This document shows, in pieces, positions 34,690-44,656 of a stretch of 58,297 nucleotides of DNA. Below the pieces are notes generated by a model. That model had not been told where the DNA came from, searched no databases, and worked only from the letters and a program-made list of their open reading frames with translations. This DNA comes from an uncultured Bacteroidales bacterium (lineage in GTDB: Bacteria > Bacteroidota > Bacteroidia > Bacteroidales > Paludibacteraceae): NCBI GenBank assembly GCA_902800215.1, contig CADCDS010000011.1, positions 1-58,297 on the forward strand, in the 5' to 3' direction. Each line of letters opens with the position of its first letter. Within the stretch, counting starts at the first letter, position 1. A program made the translations under genes and the position numbers.

Positions 34690-34702
34690 CAGTCGCAAAA
34701 GT
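34683..34702. promoter_or_regulatory. Perfect palindrome over the ArsG-like gene's transcription start
   Basis: ACTTTTGC-AGTC-GCAAAAGT, identical arms to the site at 34300-34319. The RNA would begin inside the palindrome. Confidence 0.6.
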
Positions 34703-34717
34703 GAAAACAGAGAAAAA

Positions 34718-35455
34718 ATGATACAGATTTTGGGGGCATTTGTGCTGGGATTGCTGACGATTTTGGATCCCTGCACGCTGATGACAAGCATTACCGCGAT
34801 CGGATATATCGATAAGGAAATCAACAACCGCAAGAAGGTGTTGATGAACGGACTGATGTTCGTGTTAGGTAAATTAGTGACGTACGTGCTGCTGAGTATT
34901 CCGTTCCTTGTGGGTGCGCAGACGGACGGTATTCAGCATTTCTTAGGCCATTACGGCGAACCGATATTAGCAGGCTTCATGTTGATCTGCGGTGTGCTGC
35001 TGTTATACAGCGGTCATCATCACCATGAGCATGACCACGGACTGAGTAAGTTCTTGAAGAACGCCGATTCGAATGCCAGTTGGTTATGGTCGTTTATCCT
35101 CGGTATCTTCTTTGCTATCGCTTTCTGTCCCCACCGCCTGGTGTATTTCGTGGATATGATCGCCTTGACGCAGGAGTTAGGCTCCTGGAGTTGGGTCGCA
35201 CCGATCTTCTTCGGTTTAGGTACGGGCCTGCCGATTATGCTGATTGCCTGGTTAGTAAGTTACAGTGCCGTCAACATCGCTAAGTTACGCAATAAGATGG
35301 AGACCTTCGCCAAATGGTTCAGGCACATCTGCGCCGTGCTGTTCCTGATTCTCGGTGTCTATCTGACGATTCACTGCATCTTAGAAGCCAACGGTCATGA
35401 CCACTGCTGCGGTCACGATCACTGCGACCACGAGCATTATGAGCTTTCGCTTTAA
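34718..35455 (+). CDS. CcdA/DsbD-superfamily membrane protein (ArsG-like), histidine-rich
   Basis: 245 residues from the ATG at 34718. Six predicted membrane segments. LGLLTILDPCTLMTSITAIG and FAIAFCPHRLVYFVDM hold the two conserved Cys-Pro motifs (DPC, CPH) of the CcdA-like fold. A loop near residues 105-116 is HHHHEHDHG, and the C-terminus ends HDHCCGHDHCDHEHYELSL. The family includes thiol-disulfide electron carriers and ArsG-type exporters annotated for organoarsenicals. The His/Cys ends suggest metal binding. Which one this is cannot be told from sequence alone. The 3' end overlaps the methyltransferase gene by 17 bases. Confidence 0.75.
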   Translation: MIQILGAFVLGLLTILDPCTLMTSITAIGYIDKEINNRKKVLMNGLMFVLGKLVTYVLLSIPFLVGAQTDGIQHFLGHYGEPILAGFMLICGVLLLYSGHHHHEHDHGLSKFLKNADSNASWLWSFILGIFFAIAFCPHRLVYFVDMIALTQELGSWSWVAPIFFGLGTGLPIMLIAWLVSYSAVNIAKLRNKMETFAKWFRHICAVLFLILGVYLTIHCILEANGHDHCCGHDHCDHEHYELSL

Positions 35456-36131
35456 ACAATTTTCCATACAAGATGACCGCTGTGCGATGAAAGTCGGCAC
35501 AGATGGGGTTTTATTAGGATGTTGGGCGCCAAAAGGCAGCCGTATTTTGGACATCGGTACAGGAAGCGGATTAATTGCGCGTATGTTAATGCAGCGTTGT
35601 CCGGAAGCAGAAGTAGAAGGCATCGATATCGATGCCGCAGCCGTAGAACAAGCGAAAGAAAACGGAGTATGTGCCTATTGTTCCTCGTTGCAGGATTGGA
35701 AAAATGACCAATCACAAATCACCAATCACAAATACGATTTAATCGTCTCCAACCCACCCTATTTTCAGAACAGTCTGAAGAATCCCGATAAGGGACGGCA
35801 GGCAGCGCGGCATACAGATACGCTTTCCTACGAGGAACTGATTGCACACAGTGTCCGGTTATTGACAGAAGATGGATGCTTAGCGTTAATCCTACCGGCG
35901 GAAGCCGAAGCAGAGATCCGGCAGTTGGCGGGTGCCGCAGGACTATACCTCACGCACATTACGCGCGTATATAGTAAGGAGACAAAGCCGGTGAGAAGGG
36001 TAATGATGGCTTTTTCTCGGGATAACGGGATAACGGGATACCGGGATACCGAAGATGTCTTGGTTTTAGAAGACGAAAAAGGAGGCCGAAGCCTCCCTTA
36101 TCAAAATCTTGCGAAAGATTTTTACCTATAA
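35439..36131 (+). CDS. trmN6: tRNA1(Val) (adenine-37-N6)-methyltransferase family
   Basis: 230 residues from the ATG at 35439 (MSFRFKQFSIQDDRCAMKVG). Class I SAM fold with RILDIGTGSGLIARML, acidic VEGIDIDA, and the adenine-N6 motif SNPPYF. Family members (YfiC) methylate A37 of tRNA1Val. Two arrays lie inside: a 7-base array encoding NDQSQITNHK ahead of the NPPY strand, and an 8-base array near the C-terminus encoding RDNGITGYRDTED. The stop codon lies within a 7-base array shared with the convergent rny. Confidence 0.87.
   Translation: MSFRFKQFSIQDDRCAMKVGTDGVLLGCWAPKGSRILDIGTGSGLIARMLMQRCPEAEVEGIDIDAAAVEQAKENGVCAYCSSLQDWKNDQSQITNHKYDLIVSNPPYFQNSLKNPDKGRQAARHTDTLSYEELIAHSVRLLTEDGCLALILPAEAEAEIRQLAGAAGLYLTHITRVYSKETKPVRRVMMAFSRDNGITGYRDTEDVLVLEDEKGGRSLPYQNLAKDFYL
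35706..35733. repeat. 7-base array, unit CACAAAT, inside the methyltransferase
   Basis: GACCAAT, CACAAAT, CACCAAT, CACAAAT. Lies in the variable loop between motif III and SNPPYF. Confidence 0.8.
36018..36049. repeat. 8-base array, unit CGGGATAM, inside the methyltransferase
   Basis: CGGGATAA twice, CGGGATAC twice, then CGAAGATG. Encodes part of a C-terminal beta-hairpin region. Confidence 0.8.
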
Positions 36132-36158
36132 CCTTTCACCTATAACCTATCACCTTTA
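36124..36158. repeat. 7-base array spanning two convergent stop codons
   Basis: ACCTATA, ACCTTTC, ACCTATA, ACCTATC, ACCTTTA: 35 bases. It contains the TAA of the methyltransferase (36129-36131) and the TAA of rny (36156-36158), and fills the entire gap. Confidence 0.8.
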
Positions 36159-37679
36159 CTTCGCTACATTGACTGCTCTTACCTCACGGATGACGGTCAC
36201 TTTGATCTGACCCGGATAGGTCATCTCATCCTGGATCCGTTTCGCCAGATCGAAGGAGAGGAGTTCGGTATCCTTATCGGAGATCTTATCGGCTCCTACG
36301 ATAACACGCAGTTCACGACCTGCTTGCAGCGCATAGGTCTTCACTACACCCGGGAAGGACATTGCGAGGTTCTCCAGATCATTGAGACGTTTCACATAAC
36401 TCTCCACGATCTCACGACGGGCACCCGGACGGGCACCGGAGATAGCATCGCAGGCCTGTACGATCGGTGCAATCAGACTCTTCATCTCACACTCATCGTG
36501 GTGCGCACCTACGGCATTGCAGATATCAGGTTTCTCTCCGTATTTCTCACACAGCTTCATACCGAGTTCTGCGTGCGGCAGTTCGACATCATCATCTGCC
36601 ACCTTACCCAGGTCATGAAGCAGACCGGCACGCTTAGCGGCCTTGACGTTCAGTCCTAACTCACCTGCCATCGCGGCACAGAGGTTTGCGGTTTCACGGC
36701 TGTGCTGTAACAAGTTCTGACCGTACGACGAACGGTATTTCATCTTACCTACCAAACGCACGAGTTCCGGATGCAAACCGTGGATACCGAGGTCGATGGT
36801 GGTTCGTTTACCCACTTCGACAATCTCATCCTCCACTTGTTTCTTCACTTTCGCTACCACTTCCTCGATGCGTGCCGGGTGGATACGGCCGTCCTGAACC
36901 AGTTGGTGCAGCGCCAGACGGGCAATTTCCCGACGGACGGGATCGAAAGCAGAGAGGGTGATTGCTTCCGGCGTATCATCAACAACGATCTCCACACCGG
37001 TAGCGGCTTCCAGCGCACGGATGTTTCGTCCTTCACGACCGATGATACGACCTTTGACTTCATCGTTCTCAATATGGAAGACAGAGACGGTAGCTTCTGC
37101 TGCGGTCTCGGAAGAGACACGCTGAATAGTCTGAATAATGATTTTCTTGGCTTCTTTGTTGGCTTCCAGACGGGCATTATCCATGATCTCATTGACATAA
37201 GACATCGCTGCCGTCTTGGCTTCATCTTTCAGTGTCTCGACCAACTGTTTCTTGGCTTCCTCAGCCGACATTCCGGAGAGTTGTTCCAGTTGTTTCTCGG
37301 CCTGCTGATGCATCTTCTCTACTTCCTGCTGACGATAGTCGATCGCCTGCTGGCGTTGCTCGATGTTCTGCAGTTTTTGGTTCACTTCATTGAGACTGCG
37401 TTGCACATCTCCCTGACGTTGGTTGAGTTGTTGTTCGCGTTGATTCAAACGTTGTTCCTGCTGTTGGATGCGTTTGTCTTGTTCCCGAACAGTATTGTCG
37501 TGCTCTAACTTAAGGGCGATAAATTTCTCCTTAGCCTCAACCACCTTGTTCTTCTTAATCACCTCTGCTTCTTCCTCCGCTTTCTTGATGATATTCGCGG
37601 CGGAGATGCGGGAGATGAGGTAGTAGACACCGGCACCGACGAGGATGCCGCCTACTGCACAAATAATTGCAATAATCAT
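36156..37679 (-). CDS. rny: Ribonuclease Y
   Basis: 507 residues. N-terminal membrane anchor ([20 protein letters not shown]), a long Gln/Arg/Glu-rich coiled coil (about 25-180), a KH domain ([15 protein letters not shown]), and an HD domain with LLHDLGK near residue 350 and GAHHDE. It is the membrane endoribonuclease that initiates mRNA decay. The ATG overlaps the zapA stop. The order coiled-coil protein, zapA, rny is typical of Bacteroidetes. Confidence 0.97.
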   Translation of the reverse strand: MIIAIICAVGGILVGAGVYYLISRISAANIIKKAEEEAEVIKKNKVVEAKEKFIALKLEHDNTVREQDKRIQQQEQRLNQREQQLNQRQGDVQRSLNEVNQKLQNIEQRQQAIDYRQQEVEKMHQQAEKQLEQLSGMSAEEAKKQLVETLKDEAKTAAMSYVNEIMDNARLEANKEAKKIIIQTIQRVSSETAAEATVSVFHIENDEVKGRIIGREGRNIRALEAATGVEIVVDDTPEAITLSAFDPVRREIARLALHQLVQDGRIHPARIEEVVAKVKKQVEDEIVEVGKRTTIDLGIHGLHPELVRLVGKMKYRSSYGQNLLQHSRETANLCAAMAGELGLNVKAAKRAGLLHDLGKVADDDVELPHAELGMKLCEKYGEKPDICNAVGAHHDECEMKSLIAPIVQACDAISGARPGARREIVESYVKRLNDLENLAMSFPGVVKTYALQAGRELRVIVGADKISDKDTELLSFDLAKRIQDEMTYPGQIKVTVIREVRAVNVAK

Positions 37680-37969
37680 TTATTTATCGTGTTTTTAATT
37701 AATTGGTTTATCTCATTGACTTGTTTTTCGACGGGTTCGAGCGATTTCTCTCGTGCGTCGGATTGGAGTGCAACCGCCACTTCGAGTGCGGTGTACATCC
37801 ATAGTTGTTCTGCGGACGCATTAGGCCGCAGTTTAAGGTAATACTGATAGCGCCGATTCAGCAAAGCGGCCGCATTGCGGTAGTTCGCTTCCTGATCACG
37901 CGGTACATCTAATCCTACCGAGTGGGCATCCAGATGCAAGTTTATATGTTGCTTATCTATTGAGGACAT
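37676..37969 (-). CDS. zapA: Cell division protein ZapA
   Basis: 97 residues from ATG 37969 (a TTG directly before it is less likely). The N-terminal beta part [20 protein letters not shown] and helical [17 protein letters not shown] are followed by a C-terminal coiled coil. ZapA stabilises FtsZ bundles at the division ring. It overlaps the upstream coiled-coil gene by 17 bases and rny by 4. Confidence 0.85.
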   Translation of the reverse strand: MSSIDKQHINLHLDAHSVGLDVPRDQEANYRNAAALLNRRYQYYLKLRPNASAEQLWMYTALEVAVALQSDAREKSLEPVEKQVNEINQLIKNTINK

Positions 37970-38228
37970 CAATGGCTCTATCTACTTGCGCTATCAGCGC
38001 ATTGATGCGTTTCGTGGCTTCTTCGTTGGTTTCTGCGTTGGTCATAGCATTAGCGGTGGCTAAACGACGGTTTTGTTTCTGCAATTCCATCAACTCCCCG
38101 TGGGTACGGATGAGTTCCTGCCGTTGTCGTTCCGACTCCAGTCGCAGAGACGCGTTCTCCTGCTGCAACGCCTCATAGCGCTGCAGCAGGATTTGCACGT
38201 TTTGCGAAAGTTCGGAAAGCGCCTGCAT
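37953..38228 (-). CDS. Small coiled-coil protein, ZapB-like
   Basis: 91 residues, almost entirely heptad-rich helix (LSQNVQILLQRYEALQQENA, LRLESERQRQEL) with no signal peptide. Its position directly before zapA and its form fit a ZapB-type division partner, but sequence alone does not prove it. The ATG lies 1 base after the stop of the DUF3078 gene. Confidence 0.75.
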   Translation of the reverse strand: MQALSELSQNVQILLQRYEALQQENASLRLESERQRQELIRTHGELMELQKQNRRLATANAMTNAETNEEATKRINALIAQVDRAIDVLNR

Positions 38229-38229
38229 G

Positions 38230-39330
38230 TTAGAAGCTATATCCGATACCGAGACCGAGGATACCTTTGAACTGTACGCGCTCTTTCTCTACACCGTTGG
38301 CATCAGCAATAAGGGTACCCGGGTAGTACTTGAGGTTCGTTTGCAGGGAGATCTGCAGACATTTGAGGAATTGATAACTCAGCGCTACATCCCAATCTAC
38401 ATCAAACTGACCGAAGTGACGGTTCATGTTCGAATATTGGAAATACGGATCAGCGATGGGGTTACCTTTGCCTGCATAAGGGGTAAAGAGTGCCAACGTC
38501 GTACCAATCTTAAAATCCTTGTACGCATAAGCGATCGAACCTTTGAAACTCAAACCGAACTCAGCACGAGCATTGCGGTCATACTGCTTGATACCGTTGG
38601 CATCGAAGTAAGCTACACCGTATTTGTCTTTTAGATCGGTACGGAGGTCATAACCTACTACACCCATCGCAGCATCGTACTCTTCGCTGTACTTTTTGTT
38701 CCATGCATCGCCTACATAAGCGGTCGTTACACGACCGGCGATCGGAGAGAGATAGATGGAGAAGTCAGCACCCTTGTAACTCTTCTTCCAGTCGATACCG
38801 ACGGATATATCGGTATAAGAAGGAGCCAGCCATTTGGAGATGATGGGGTTATAACCCGTCTCATAACTGCGACCCAGCGCATATTGGCTCTGGAACGAAC
38901 CGAGAACGGTGAGGTACCAAGTCTCTTTGAACTCCCAACCGAATTTGGTGGCCAACTTGATGTTATCGCTGGATTTCTGCAGCGGATCTTCGTCCTGCTG
39001 GATCCAAGTCATTCCGAAATCGGTATCAAAATTGGTTTCCCAAGCGATGGCATTCTTATGATAGAGAAGGTGCAACTTGGCATACACAATACCGTTGACG
39101 TTGTTCTTACCTCCGGCAGCCCAGTTTACGAGACCCGTTGCAGCCGCATTGAGACCAATCGTTCCGTCAAACTTCCATGCCTTTTCGCCATTCTCCAAAC
39201 CCTTAAGAGACTCACCGGCTTTCGCTGCCGCTTCTGCATTGGTGGTAACTTTTGCTTTATCGACCGTTTGTGCGGTCATTGTGAGCGCAGCTACAAGCGC
39301 TAACGCTACAGAAAAAATCTTTTTACTCAT
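38230..39330 (-). CDS. DUF3078-family outer-membrane protein
   Basis: 366 residues. Signal peptide MSKKIFSVALALVAALTMTA. The LNAAATGLVNWAAGGKNNVNG segment is the DUF3078 hallmark (L-N-W-x-x-G-G-x-x-x). Regular barrel strands follow, ending LGLGIGYSF with a terminal Phe. It is likely an outer-membrane barrel of unknown role. First gene of the operon that includes zapA and rny, with its own promoter at 39366-39396. A second family member is at 52090. Confidence 0.85.
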   Translation of the reverse strand: MSKKIFSVALALVAALTMTAQTVDKAKVTTNAEAAAKAGESLKGLENGEKAWKFDGTIGLNAAATGLVNWAAGGKNNVNGIVYAKLHLLYHKNAIAWETNFDTDFGMTWIQQDEDPLQKSSDNIKLATKFGWEFKETWYLTVLGSFQSQYALGRSYETGYNPIISKWLAPSYTDISVGIDWKKSYKGADFSIYLSPIAGRVTTAYVGDAWNKKYSEEYDAAMGVVGYDLRTDLKDKYGVAYFDANGIKQYDRNARAEFGLSFKGSIAYAYKDFKIGTTLALFTPYAGKGNPIADPYFQYSNMNRHFGQFDVDWDVALSYQFLKCLQISLQTNLKYYPGTLIADANGVEKERVQFKGILGLGIGYSF

Positions 39331-39365
39331 ATCATCTAATTGTTTGTTAATTTCAAAAACGGGTA

Positions 39366-39396
39366 CAAAATTACAAAAAAAATCTCATATACGCAA
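39366..39396 (-). promoter_or_regulatory. Promoter of the DUF3078-zapA-rny operon
   Basis: On the minus strand TTG (39394-39396, extended TTGCGTATAT), 20-base spacer, TAATTTTG (39366-39373). Confidence 0.78.
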
Positions 39397-39464
39397 ATAA
39401 AAAGGTACACGCGCGAGATTTTTTTGCAGAAAGTGTCAATTTTTCCACATTTTTTTTGAATAAG

Positions 39465-39480
39465 TGCACATAGATGTGCA
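39465..39480. promoter_or_regulatory. Inverted repeat TGCACA-TAGA-TGTGCA where a -33 element would be
   Basis: Perfect six-base arms separated by four bases, centred 22 bases upstream of the -7 element at 39491. Candidate regulator site. Confidence 0.5.
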
Positions 39481-39490
39481 AAAAAAGTAG

Positions 39491-39498
39491 TAATTTTG
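39491..39498 (+). promoter_or_regulatory. -7 element of the cadherin-like gene, lacking a -33 match
   Basis: TAATTTTG lies 62 bases before the ATG. At the usual 20-base distance there is no TTG; the inverted repeat 39465-39480 occupies the place. Confidence 0.5.
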
Positions 39499-39560
39499 CA
39501 GCGTGAATTAATATCGGGTATTGTGGACCTATAAAAACGAACATAAACGAAAACAAAAAT

Positions 39561-42500
39561 ATGAAAAACATTCGATTCATTATTTTGACATTCCTTGCGG
39601 CATTGAGCACAAGTGTTTGGGCACAAAAGACGTACACGTTCGATGATGGCGTTGCTTTGGCAACCGATTGGACGGTAACGAAAAATGTTCCAAGCGGAGG
39701 AAACGGAGACTGCGTTATTGCATCCCCCAGCAAGTTTACAGCCAAGAACGGCAATTACCTTTTGTTTAGTTTTGAAAACAAAAGTAAAATTACCATCACA
39801 ATTACAAGTACGGCATCGTTCAATAACATCACAAACATCGCGTTTGATGCTATTGCCAACGATAACAGCAAGCCGGATTTCACGTTAAACATCGTGGATG
39901 ATAACGGCAACGTAGTTAAGAATATATATAGCAACAAGGCCACTAAAACGGATTTCAACACGGGAGGTACCAACAAATGGGGTGTATCCAATAGTGCTAT
40001 CAGTCCTGCTACAAGCGGACATATCCAGATTGTTTTGTATGCTTCTTCTTCCGGTAAATATGCAGCTATCGACAATATCGCTGTTACTTATTCGGCTGGT
40101 CCGTCGGACGATGCCACTTTGAGTGCATTGACCTATAACGGCACGAGTGTACCGAATTTCTCATCTGACGTGCTGAGTTATGAGGTAGAGCTACCCGCCG
40201 GTACGACAACTGTTCCGACGGTGGTAGCCACAAAGAACGAGAGCCATGCCACAGTGAATGTAACACCTGCAACGGCTCTGCCGGGTACCACAACGATCGA
40301 TGTGACCGCACAGGACGGCACAACCACCAAGCAATATACGATCACGTTTACCTTGGCTTCTGCCGCACCGAAAGTGCTGACGGCCACTTGGAACAATATC
40401 CAAGGCACAGCGACGGTAGATAATGTAAACATGACGATCACCGGTCAAGTGAAGAACGGTACGGGTCTGACGGCCATCACACCGAGTTTTACAGGTAATA
40501 ATATTGCAGGTTGGACTCCGGACGGAGCGCAGAACTTCACCAACGGAGCTGTGGAGTATATTTTCAGTGCACAAACGGGTGAAGTAACATCCTATACGAT
40601 AACGATCACGGAAGCGCCGGCAATGTCCACAGATGCTACTTTAAGTAGTCTAAAATACGGCAACAAGGCCGTACCGGGATTTGCCGCATCAACCTATTCG
40701 TATAACATTGAGTTAGATGCCGGCACGACCACGGCACCTACCTTATCGGCTACGCAGAACGAGAGTCATGCTACAATCGAATATACACAGGCAAGCGGTG
40801 TTCCGGGTGTAGGAAAAGTGAAAGTGACGGCTGAAGACGGCACCACGACCTTAACCTATACCGTTAATTTCACCGTCGCCGTTCCGCAAAGCGGTTTGAC
40901 GATTCACGTGCCGGAAATCTACGAAGCCAAGGACATCGCAGGCGGTTACAACGGTACGTTGGCTGTTTTCAACAGTCGGGAATACGAAGTGTACTACGCC
41001 GGCAAGACGACGGACAGTTACATGACGGTGGATGTCAAGCCGTGCCAGAAGCAACCGGGTATTACCAATACCAGTTCTGCAACGGCTTGTAAGGCCAAGG
41101 ACGGTTGGTTTGAAGCGACAGGAAACAGCATCAGCAACTACTCCTTCCCGGATATCGATGAATTCAGTGCCGGTGATGGTTGTATGCATAAAATCTACAA
41201 CAACAACGCCTATAAGTTCCACATTCAGGGATACGACCAGTTCAGTTTCTACGGCAAGGACAACAGTACGACCATTGATCCGAATAATGCTTCGAAGAAC
41301 AAACGTTTCCAAGTATATATCGACAATGTGCTGCAGCCGGAGAATCCGAGCAACACGGCCTCGATCCGCCGTTACGACATCTCAACGGGGGAGCATGTGA
41401 TCGAAGTGCGTGGTATCGGAGGAAGTAATAATGAGTTCTACGGTTGGTCACTGCGTGTAGGTCAAGAACCGAGAACGAAATGGTTAAAAGGTAACGACTC
41501 GACGCAGGTAGTAATGCAGACGGCAGCTCTCCGACCGATCACGTATGTGACGAAGTACAATAATATACCGGGTGCACAGACGCGTCTGATTTGGAACAGT
41601 GCTGAAGCGACGGGTATCGGAATGAGTATCGTAGAGGGCACACTGACCGACACGATCCTCGTAAGCGGTACCGCTAACTGCGCAACAGGTGTGTATAACT
41701 ATGCCGTGGTAGCTTATTACAACGGCATCGAGACTAGCCGTGCTACAGGTAAGTTCACTGTTAAATCCGATATTCAGGCTACTTCCGAGATTAACGTGGA
41801 TGTCTATGCCGGTGAGGAAATGGATCAGATCACGTTTAAGTATTTTGCTTTGTCAGCAGACGATGTGCAGTTAACCTGGGATAATAATCAACCGACGGGT
41901 GTGACGGGCAGCGGCAGTAACGGCAAATATATCATCGGCGGTACACCTACCGTGACGGGTACATTCCCGTATGCCATCACTGTGACAGGTGCCGATACCG
42001 TTATTCACGGCACTATCACCGTGAACACATTGGACTACGGTGACAACGCCGTGCTGTATCTGTACAAGAACCACTTGGCCTATGAGCATGACGGTGTTTA
42101 CCAATACATCAAAGGAACCCATAATTGGAATCTCATCGCCCGGAAGCAGAAAGAAGACGGACTTCGTCCTGCCGATCAGTATGCGAACTATAAGTGGATC
42201 CTGATCTCGGAAGATGTAGATGCCGATAACACGGAGGTGTTAGCTGTTATCCGTGGTGATGCGAACTTACCGGTATTGAATCTGAAAGGTTTTGCTTACT
42301 CTTCCGACCGTCTGGGATGGGGAGAACCGGATAACGGAGCGATCGACTCGACGGCAGTAAAGAACAACGGATGCAAACTATATGTACAGCATCCGAATCA
42401 CCCGATTTATACGGCGAAGATGAACTACCTGAAGACCGGTGATTCGATTCAGGTGTTATCGGATTATACCGTCAAAGGACTCATGCCGATTAATATCGAT

Positions 42501-43163
42501 GTTCCGGAATCCTATTGTCTGGGTACGGCTTACACCCGTAATATCGACGACTACTATAGTAGAGGAGAGAAACAGACGGCATTGCATGAAATACCGGCAG
42601 CTAAGCATAACGGAAAGAAATATATCTGCTTGCCTTTGGCAAAAGAGGTGACGCTTGCATCGCAAGGTCAGCAACTGATCGAAGGTATCATCCGTTATCT
42701 GATGAGTGCCGATGCTTCGGGTGTCACACTACCGGAATTGAAGATCAATACCTTCTCTGTAGCTGGTGTGAATGCAGAGATCGACCAAATTGAGAACACG
42801 ATTCTGCTGTCCATTCCGGAGGAACTGTACGACAGTTTGAAGACCGCAGAGCCGGTGATCACCTTAGCCGATCCGAATACGCATGTGAATACTTCTTCAA
42901 CGGCACTGGAATATGCCGTTTATCTGCCGAAGACCTATGTGGTTACCGATTACATCAACCGCCGTGCGTACAGTCTGACCATTGAGATCTACGATCCTCA
43001 GGGTATTGACGAGGTATATGAAGCCGGTATGTGGGTGAATGTATTCGACATCTACGGTCGCAAGGTAACGACGACAAACGAGGACATCTATACGATGGAT
43101 CTGCCGAAGGGTATGTATATCATCGTGACGGAAAGCGGTCAAACCCTTAAGATTATGCGCTAA
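39561..43163 (+). CDS. Secreted multidomain protein with cadherin-like repeats and T9SS type A tail
   Basis: 1200 residues. Signal peptide ends ALSTSVWA. An N-terminal jelly-roll-like domain spans about 22-180. Two cadherin-like beta-sandwich repeats lie near 185-265 and 356-440 ([18 protein letters not shown] and [18 protein letters not shown]). Further beta-rich domains follow, with a region near 950-1060 holding [12 protein letters not shown]. The C-terminal sorting domain is [26 protein letters not shown], which fits type A T9SS signals. No catalytic residues are recognised; cell-surface carbohydrate binding is possible. Its TAA overlaps the queF ATG by one base, an odd partnership. Confidence 0.82.
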   Translation: MKNIRFIILTFLAALSTSVWAQKTYTFDDGVALATDWTVTKNVPSGGNGDCVIASPSKFTAKNGNYLLFSFENKSKITITITSTASFNNITNIAFDAIANDNSKPDFTLNIVDDNGNVVKNIYSNKATKTDFNTGGTNKWGVSNSAISPATSGHIQIVLYASSSGKYAAIDNIAVTYSAGPSDDATLSALTYNGTSVPNFSSDVLSYEVELPAGTTTVPTVVATKNESHATVNVTPATALPGTTTIDVTAQDGTTTKQYTITFTLASAAPKVLTATWNNIQGTATVDNVNMTITGQVKNGTGLTAITPSFTGNNIAGWTPDGAQNFTNGAVEYIFSAQTGEVTSYTITITEAPAMSTDATLSSLKYGNKAVPGFAASTYSYNIELDAGTTTAPTLSATQNESHATIEYTQASGVPGVGKVKVTAEDGTTTLTYTVNFTVAVPQSGLTIHVPEIYEAKDIAGGYNGTLAVFNSREYEVYYAGKTTDSYMTVDVKPCQKQPGITNTSSATACKAKDGWFEATGNSISNYSFPDIDEFSAGDGCMHKIYNNNAYKFHIQGYDQFSFYGKDNSTTIDPNNASKNKRFQVYIDNVLQPENPSNTASIRRYDISTGEHVIEVRGIGGSNNEFYGWSLRVGQEPRTKWLKGNDSTQVVMQTAALRPITYVTKYNNIPGAQTRLIWNSAEATGIGMSIVEGTLTDTILVSGTANCATGVYNYAVVAYYNGIETSRATGKFTVKSDIQATSEINVDVYAGEEMDQITFKYFALSADDVQLTWDNNQPTGVTGSGSNGKYIIGGTPTVTGTFPYAITVTGADTVIHGTITVNTLDYGDNAVLYLYKNHLAYEHDGVYQYIKGTHNWNLIARKQKEDGLRPADQYANYKWILISEDVDADNTEVLAVIRGDANLPVLNLKGFAYSSDRLGWGEPDNGAIDSTAVKNNGCKLYVQHPNHPIYTAKMNYLKTGDSIQVLSDYTVKGLMPINIDVPESYCLGTAYTRNIDDYYSRGEKQTALHEIPAAKHNGKKYICLPLAKEVTLASQGQQLIEGIIRYLMSADASGVTLPELKINTFSVAGVNAEIDQIENTILLSIPEELYDSLKTAEPVITLADPNTHVNTSSTALEYAVYLPKTYVVTDYINRRAYSLTIEIYDPQGIDEVYEAGMWVNVFDIYGRKVTTTNEDIYTMDLPKGMYIIVTESGQTLKIMR

Positions 43164-43639
43164 TGAGAACGGAACAAGAATTGGAAGGCGTTAGTCTGCT
43201 GGGAAACCAGCATGTACAATACAGCGATCAGTATAGTCCGAAGGTATTGGAGACATTTCCCAATAAGCACCCGGAGAATGAGTATCTGGTGACGTTTAAC
43301 TGTCCGGAGTTCACGACGCTCTGTCCGAAAACCGGTCAACCGGATTTTGGTCACTTGTACATCAGTTATATTCCACGGGAACGGATGGTAGAGAGTAAGA
43401 GTTTGAAACTATACCTATTCTCATTCCGCAACCACGGAGATTTTCATGAAGACTGCGTGAACATCATCATGAAGGATCTGGTAAAACTGATGGATCCCAA
43501 GTATTTGGAAGTGACGGGATGGTTCATGCCTCGAGGCGGCATCAGCATCTATCCGTTTGCCAACTATGCGGATGCAGAGCATCAGGAGTTAAAGAAACAA
43601 CGGTTGAGCGAACAGTTCGGTAAGGTATATGAAAGATAG
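43163..43639 (+). CDS. queF: NADPH-dependent preQ0 reductase
   Basis: 158 residues, unimodular size. The nucleophile Cys54 lies in [12 protein letters not shown] with Asp61 close by, and the QueF motif ESKSLKLY is present. It reduces preQ0 to preQ1 for queuosine in tRNA. The start overlaps the stop of the secreted protein (TAATG), and its end overlaps queC by 11 bases. Confidence 0.95.
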   Translation: MRTEQELEGVSLLGNQHVQYSDQYSPKVLETFPNKHPENEYLVTFNCPEFTTLCPKTGQPDFGHLYISYIPRERMVESKSLKLYLFSFRNHGDFHEDCVNIIMKDLVKLMDPKYLEVTGWFMPRGGISIYPFANYADAEHQELKKQRLSEQFGKVYER

Positions 43640-44267
43640 TTTGATTGTTCTGTCGGGCGGTTTGGACTCCACGACCATGTTGTATGAGTATCAAGACCGC
43701 ATTGCTTTGGCGGTTTCCTTCCATTATGGTTCGAACCATAATGACAAAGAGATTGCTTTTGCTCAACTGCATTGCAAGCGATTGGATATACCCCATATGA
43801 CGATCCGTCTGCCGTTCATCAAGGAGTTTTTTAAATCGTCCTTATTGGAAGGCGCTGATGCGATTCCGGAAGGGAACTACGATGAAGAGAATATGAAATC
43901 GACGGTGGTGCCGTTCCGCAACGGGATCATGCTATCGATAGCTGCCGGTATAGCAGAGAATAACAAGTTACAATTCGTGATGTTAGCGAACCATGCCGGA
44001 GACCATACCATCTATCCCGACTGCCGACCTGCGTTTGTGGATGCGATGAGCAATGCTATGCAAGCCGGTACATGGAACGGTGTGCAGTTGTTGACACCCT
44101 ATACGAATATTACCAAGACGGATATCGTTCGGCACGGTATAAAGTTAGGTATCAACTACGATGAGACCTGGTCTTGTTACAAAGGAGGAGATACACCCTG
44201 CGGTGTATGCGGTACGTGCAGGGAAAGGGAAGAAGCCCTGCACGATGCCGGCTACTACGAGCGTTAA
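43629..44267 (+). CDS. queC: 7-cyano-7-deazaguanine synthase
   Basis: 212 residues. PP-loop SGGLDSTT at 9-16. Zinc-site cysteines near the C-terminus lie in [15 protein letters not shown]. It converts CDG to preQ0 using ATP and ammonia. Its stop codon lies in the first unit of an 8-base array. Confidence 0.95.
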   Translation: MKDSLIVLSGGLDSTTMLYEYQDRIALAVSFHYGSNHNDKEIAFAQLHCKRLDIPHMTIRLPFIKEFFKSSLLEGADAIPEGNYDEENMKSTVVPFRNGIMLSIAAGIAENNKLQFVMLANHAGDHTIYPDCRPAFVDAMSNAMQAGTWNGVQLLTPYTNITKTDIVRHGIKLGINYDETWSCYKGGDTPCGVCGTCREREEALHDAGYYER

Positions 44268-44300
44268 ATTGTTAAATGGTTAAAACGTTAAATTGTTAGG
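44263..44300. repeat. 8-base array, unit GTTAAATT, between queC and queD
   Basis: GTTAAATT, GTTAAATG, GTTAAAAC, GTTAAATT, GTTAGG. It starts with the queC stop and ends at the queD ATG. The reverse complement is RRTTTAAC-like, the same family as 25083-25114. Confidence 0.82.
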
Positions 44301-44633
44301 ATGTACTACGTACAAAAGACTATAGAGATTTCGGCAGCGCATAACTTAACATTAAGTTATGAGAGTAAGTGTGAGAACCTGCATGGTCATAACTGGATCA
44401 TTGTGGTGTATTGCAGAGCAAAGGAGTTGAACCAAGACGGGATGGTGACTGATTTCACCCACATTAAGAAAGTGGTGAAAGACACGTTTGACCATAAGTA
44501 TATCAATGAGATCATGGATGTTAATCCGTCCGCTGAGAACATCGCCAAATGGATCTGCGACCATGTAGAAAACTGCTATAAGGTCTCCGTTCAGGAATCC
44601 GAAGGAAACGTCGCTATCTACGAGCGCGACTAA
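44301..44633 (+). CDS. queD: 6-carboxy-tetrahydropterin synthase
   Basis: 110 residues. Zinc ligands H14, H28 and H30 (SAAHNLT, CENLHGHNW) and catalytic C24 are visible, with DHKYIN further on. It makes 6-carboxytetrahydropterin from dihydroneopterin triphosphate. Confidence 0.94.
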   Translation: MYYVQKTIEISAAHNLTLSYESKCENLHGHNWIIVVYCRAKELNQDGMVTDFTHIKKVVKDTFDHKYINEIMDVNPSAENIAKWICDHVENCYKVSVQESEGNVAIYERD

Positions 44634-44656
44634 AGGCTAATGGCTAAAGGCCAATG
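44630..44656. repeat. 7-base array, unit CTAAAGG, spanning the queD-queE junction
   Basis: CTAAAGG, CTAATGG, CTAAAGG, CCAATG. It contains the TAA of queD and the ATG of queE (44654). Confidence 0.8.

Noticed and set aside
43100-43163. preQ1 riboswitch before queF
   Set aside because: queF overlaps the upstream coding sequence by one base, so there is no leader for a riboswitch.
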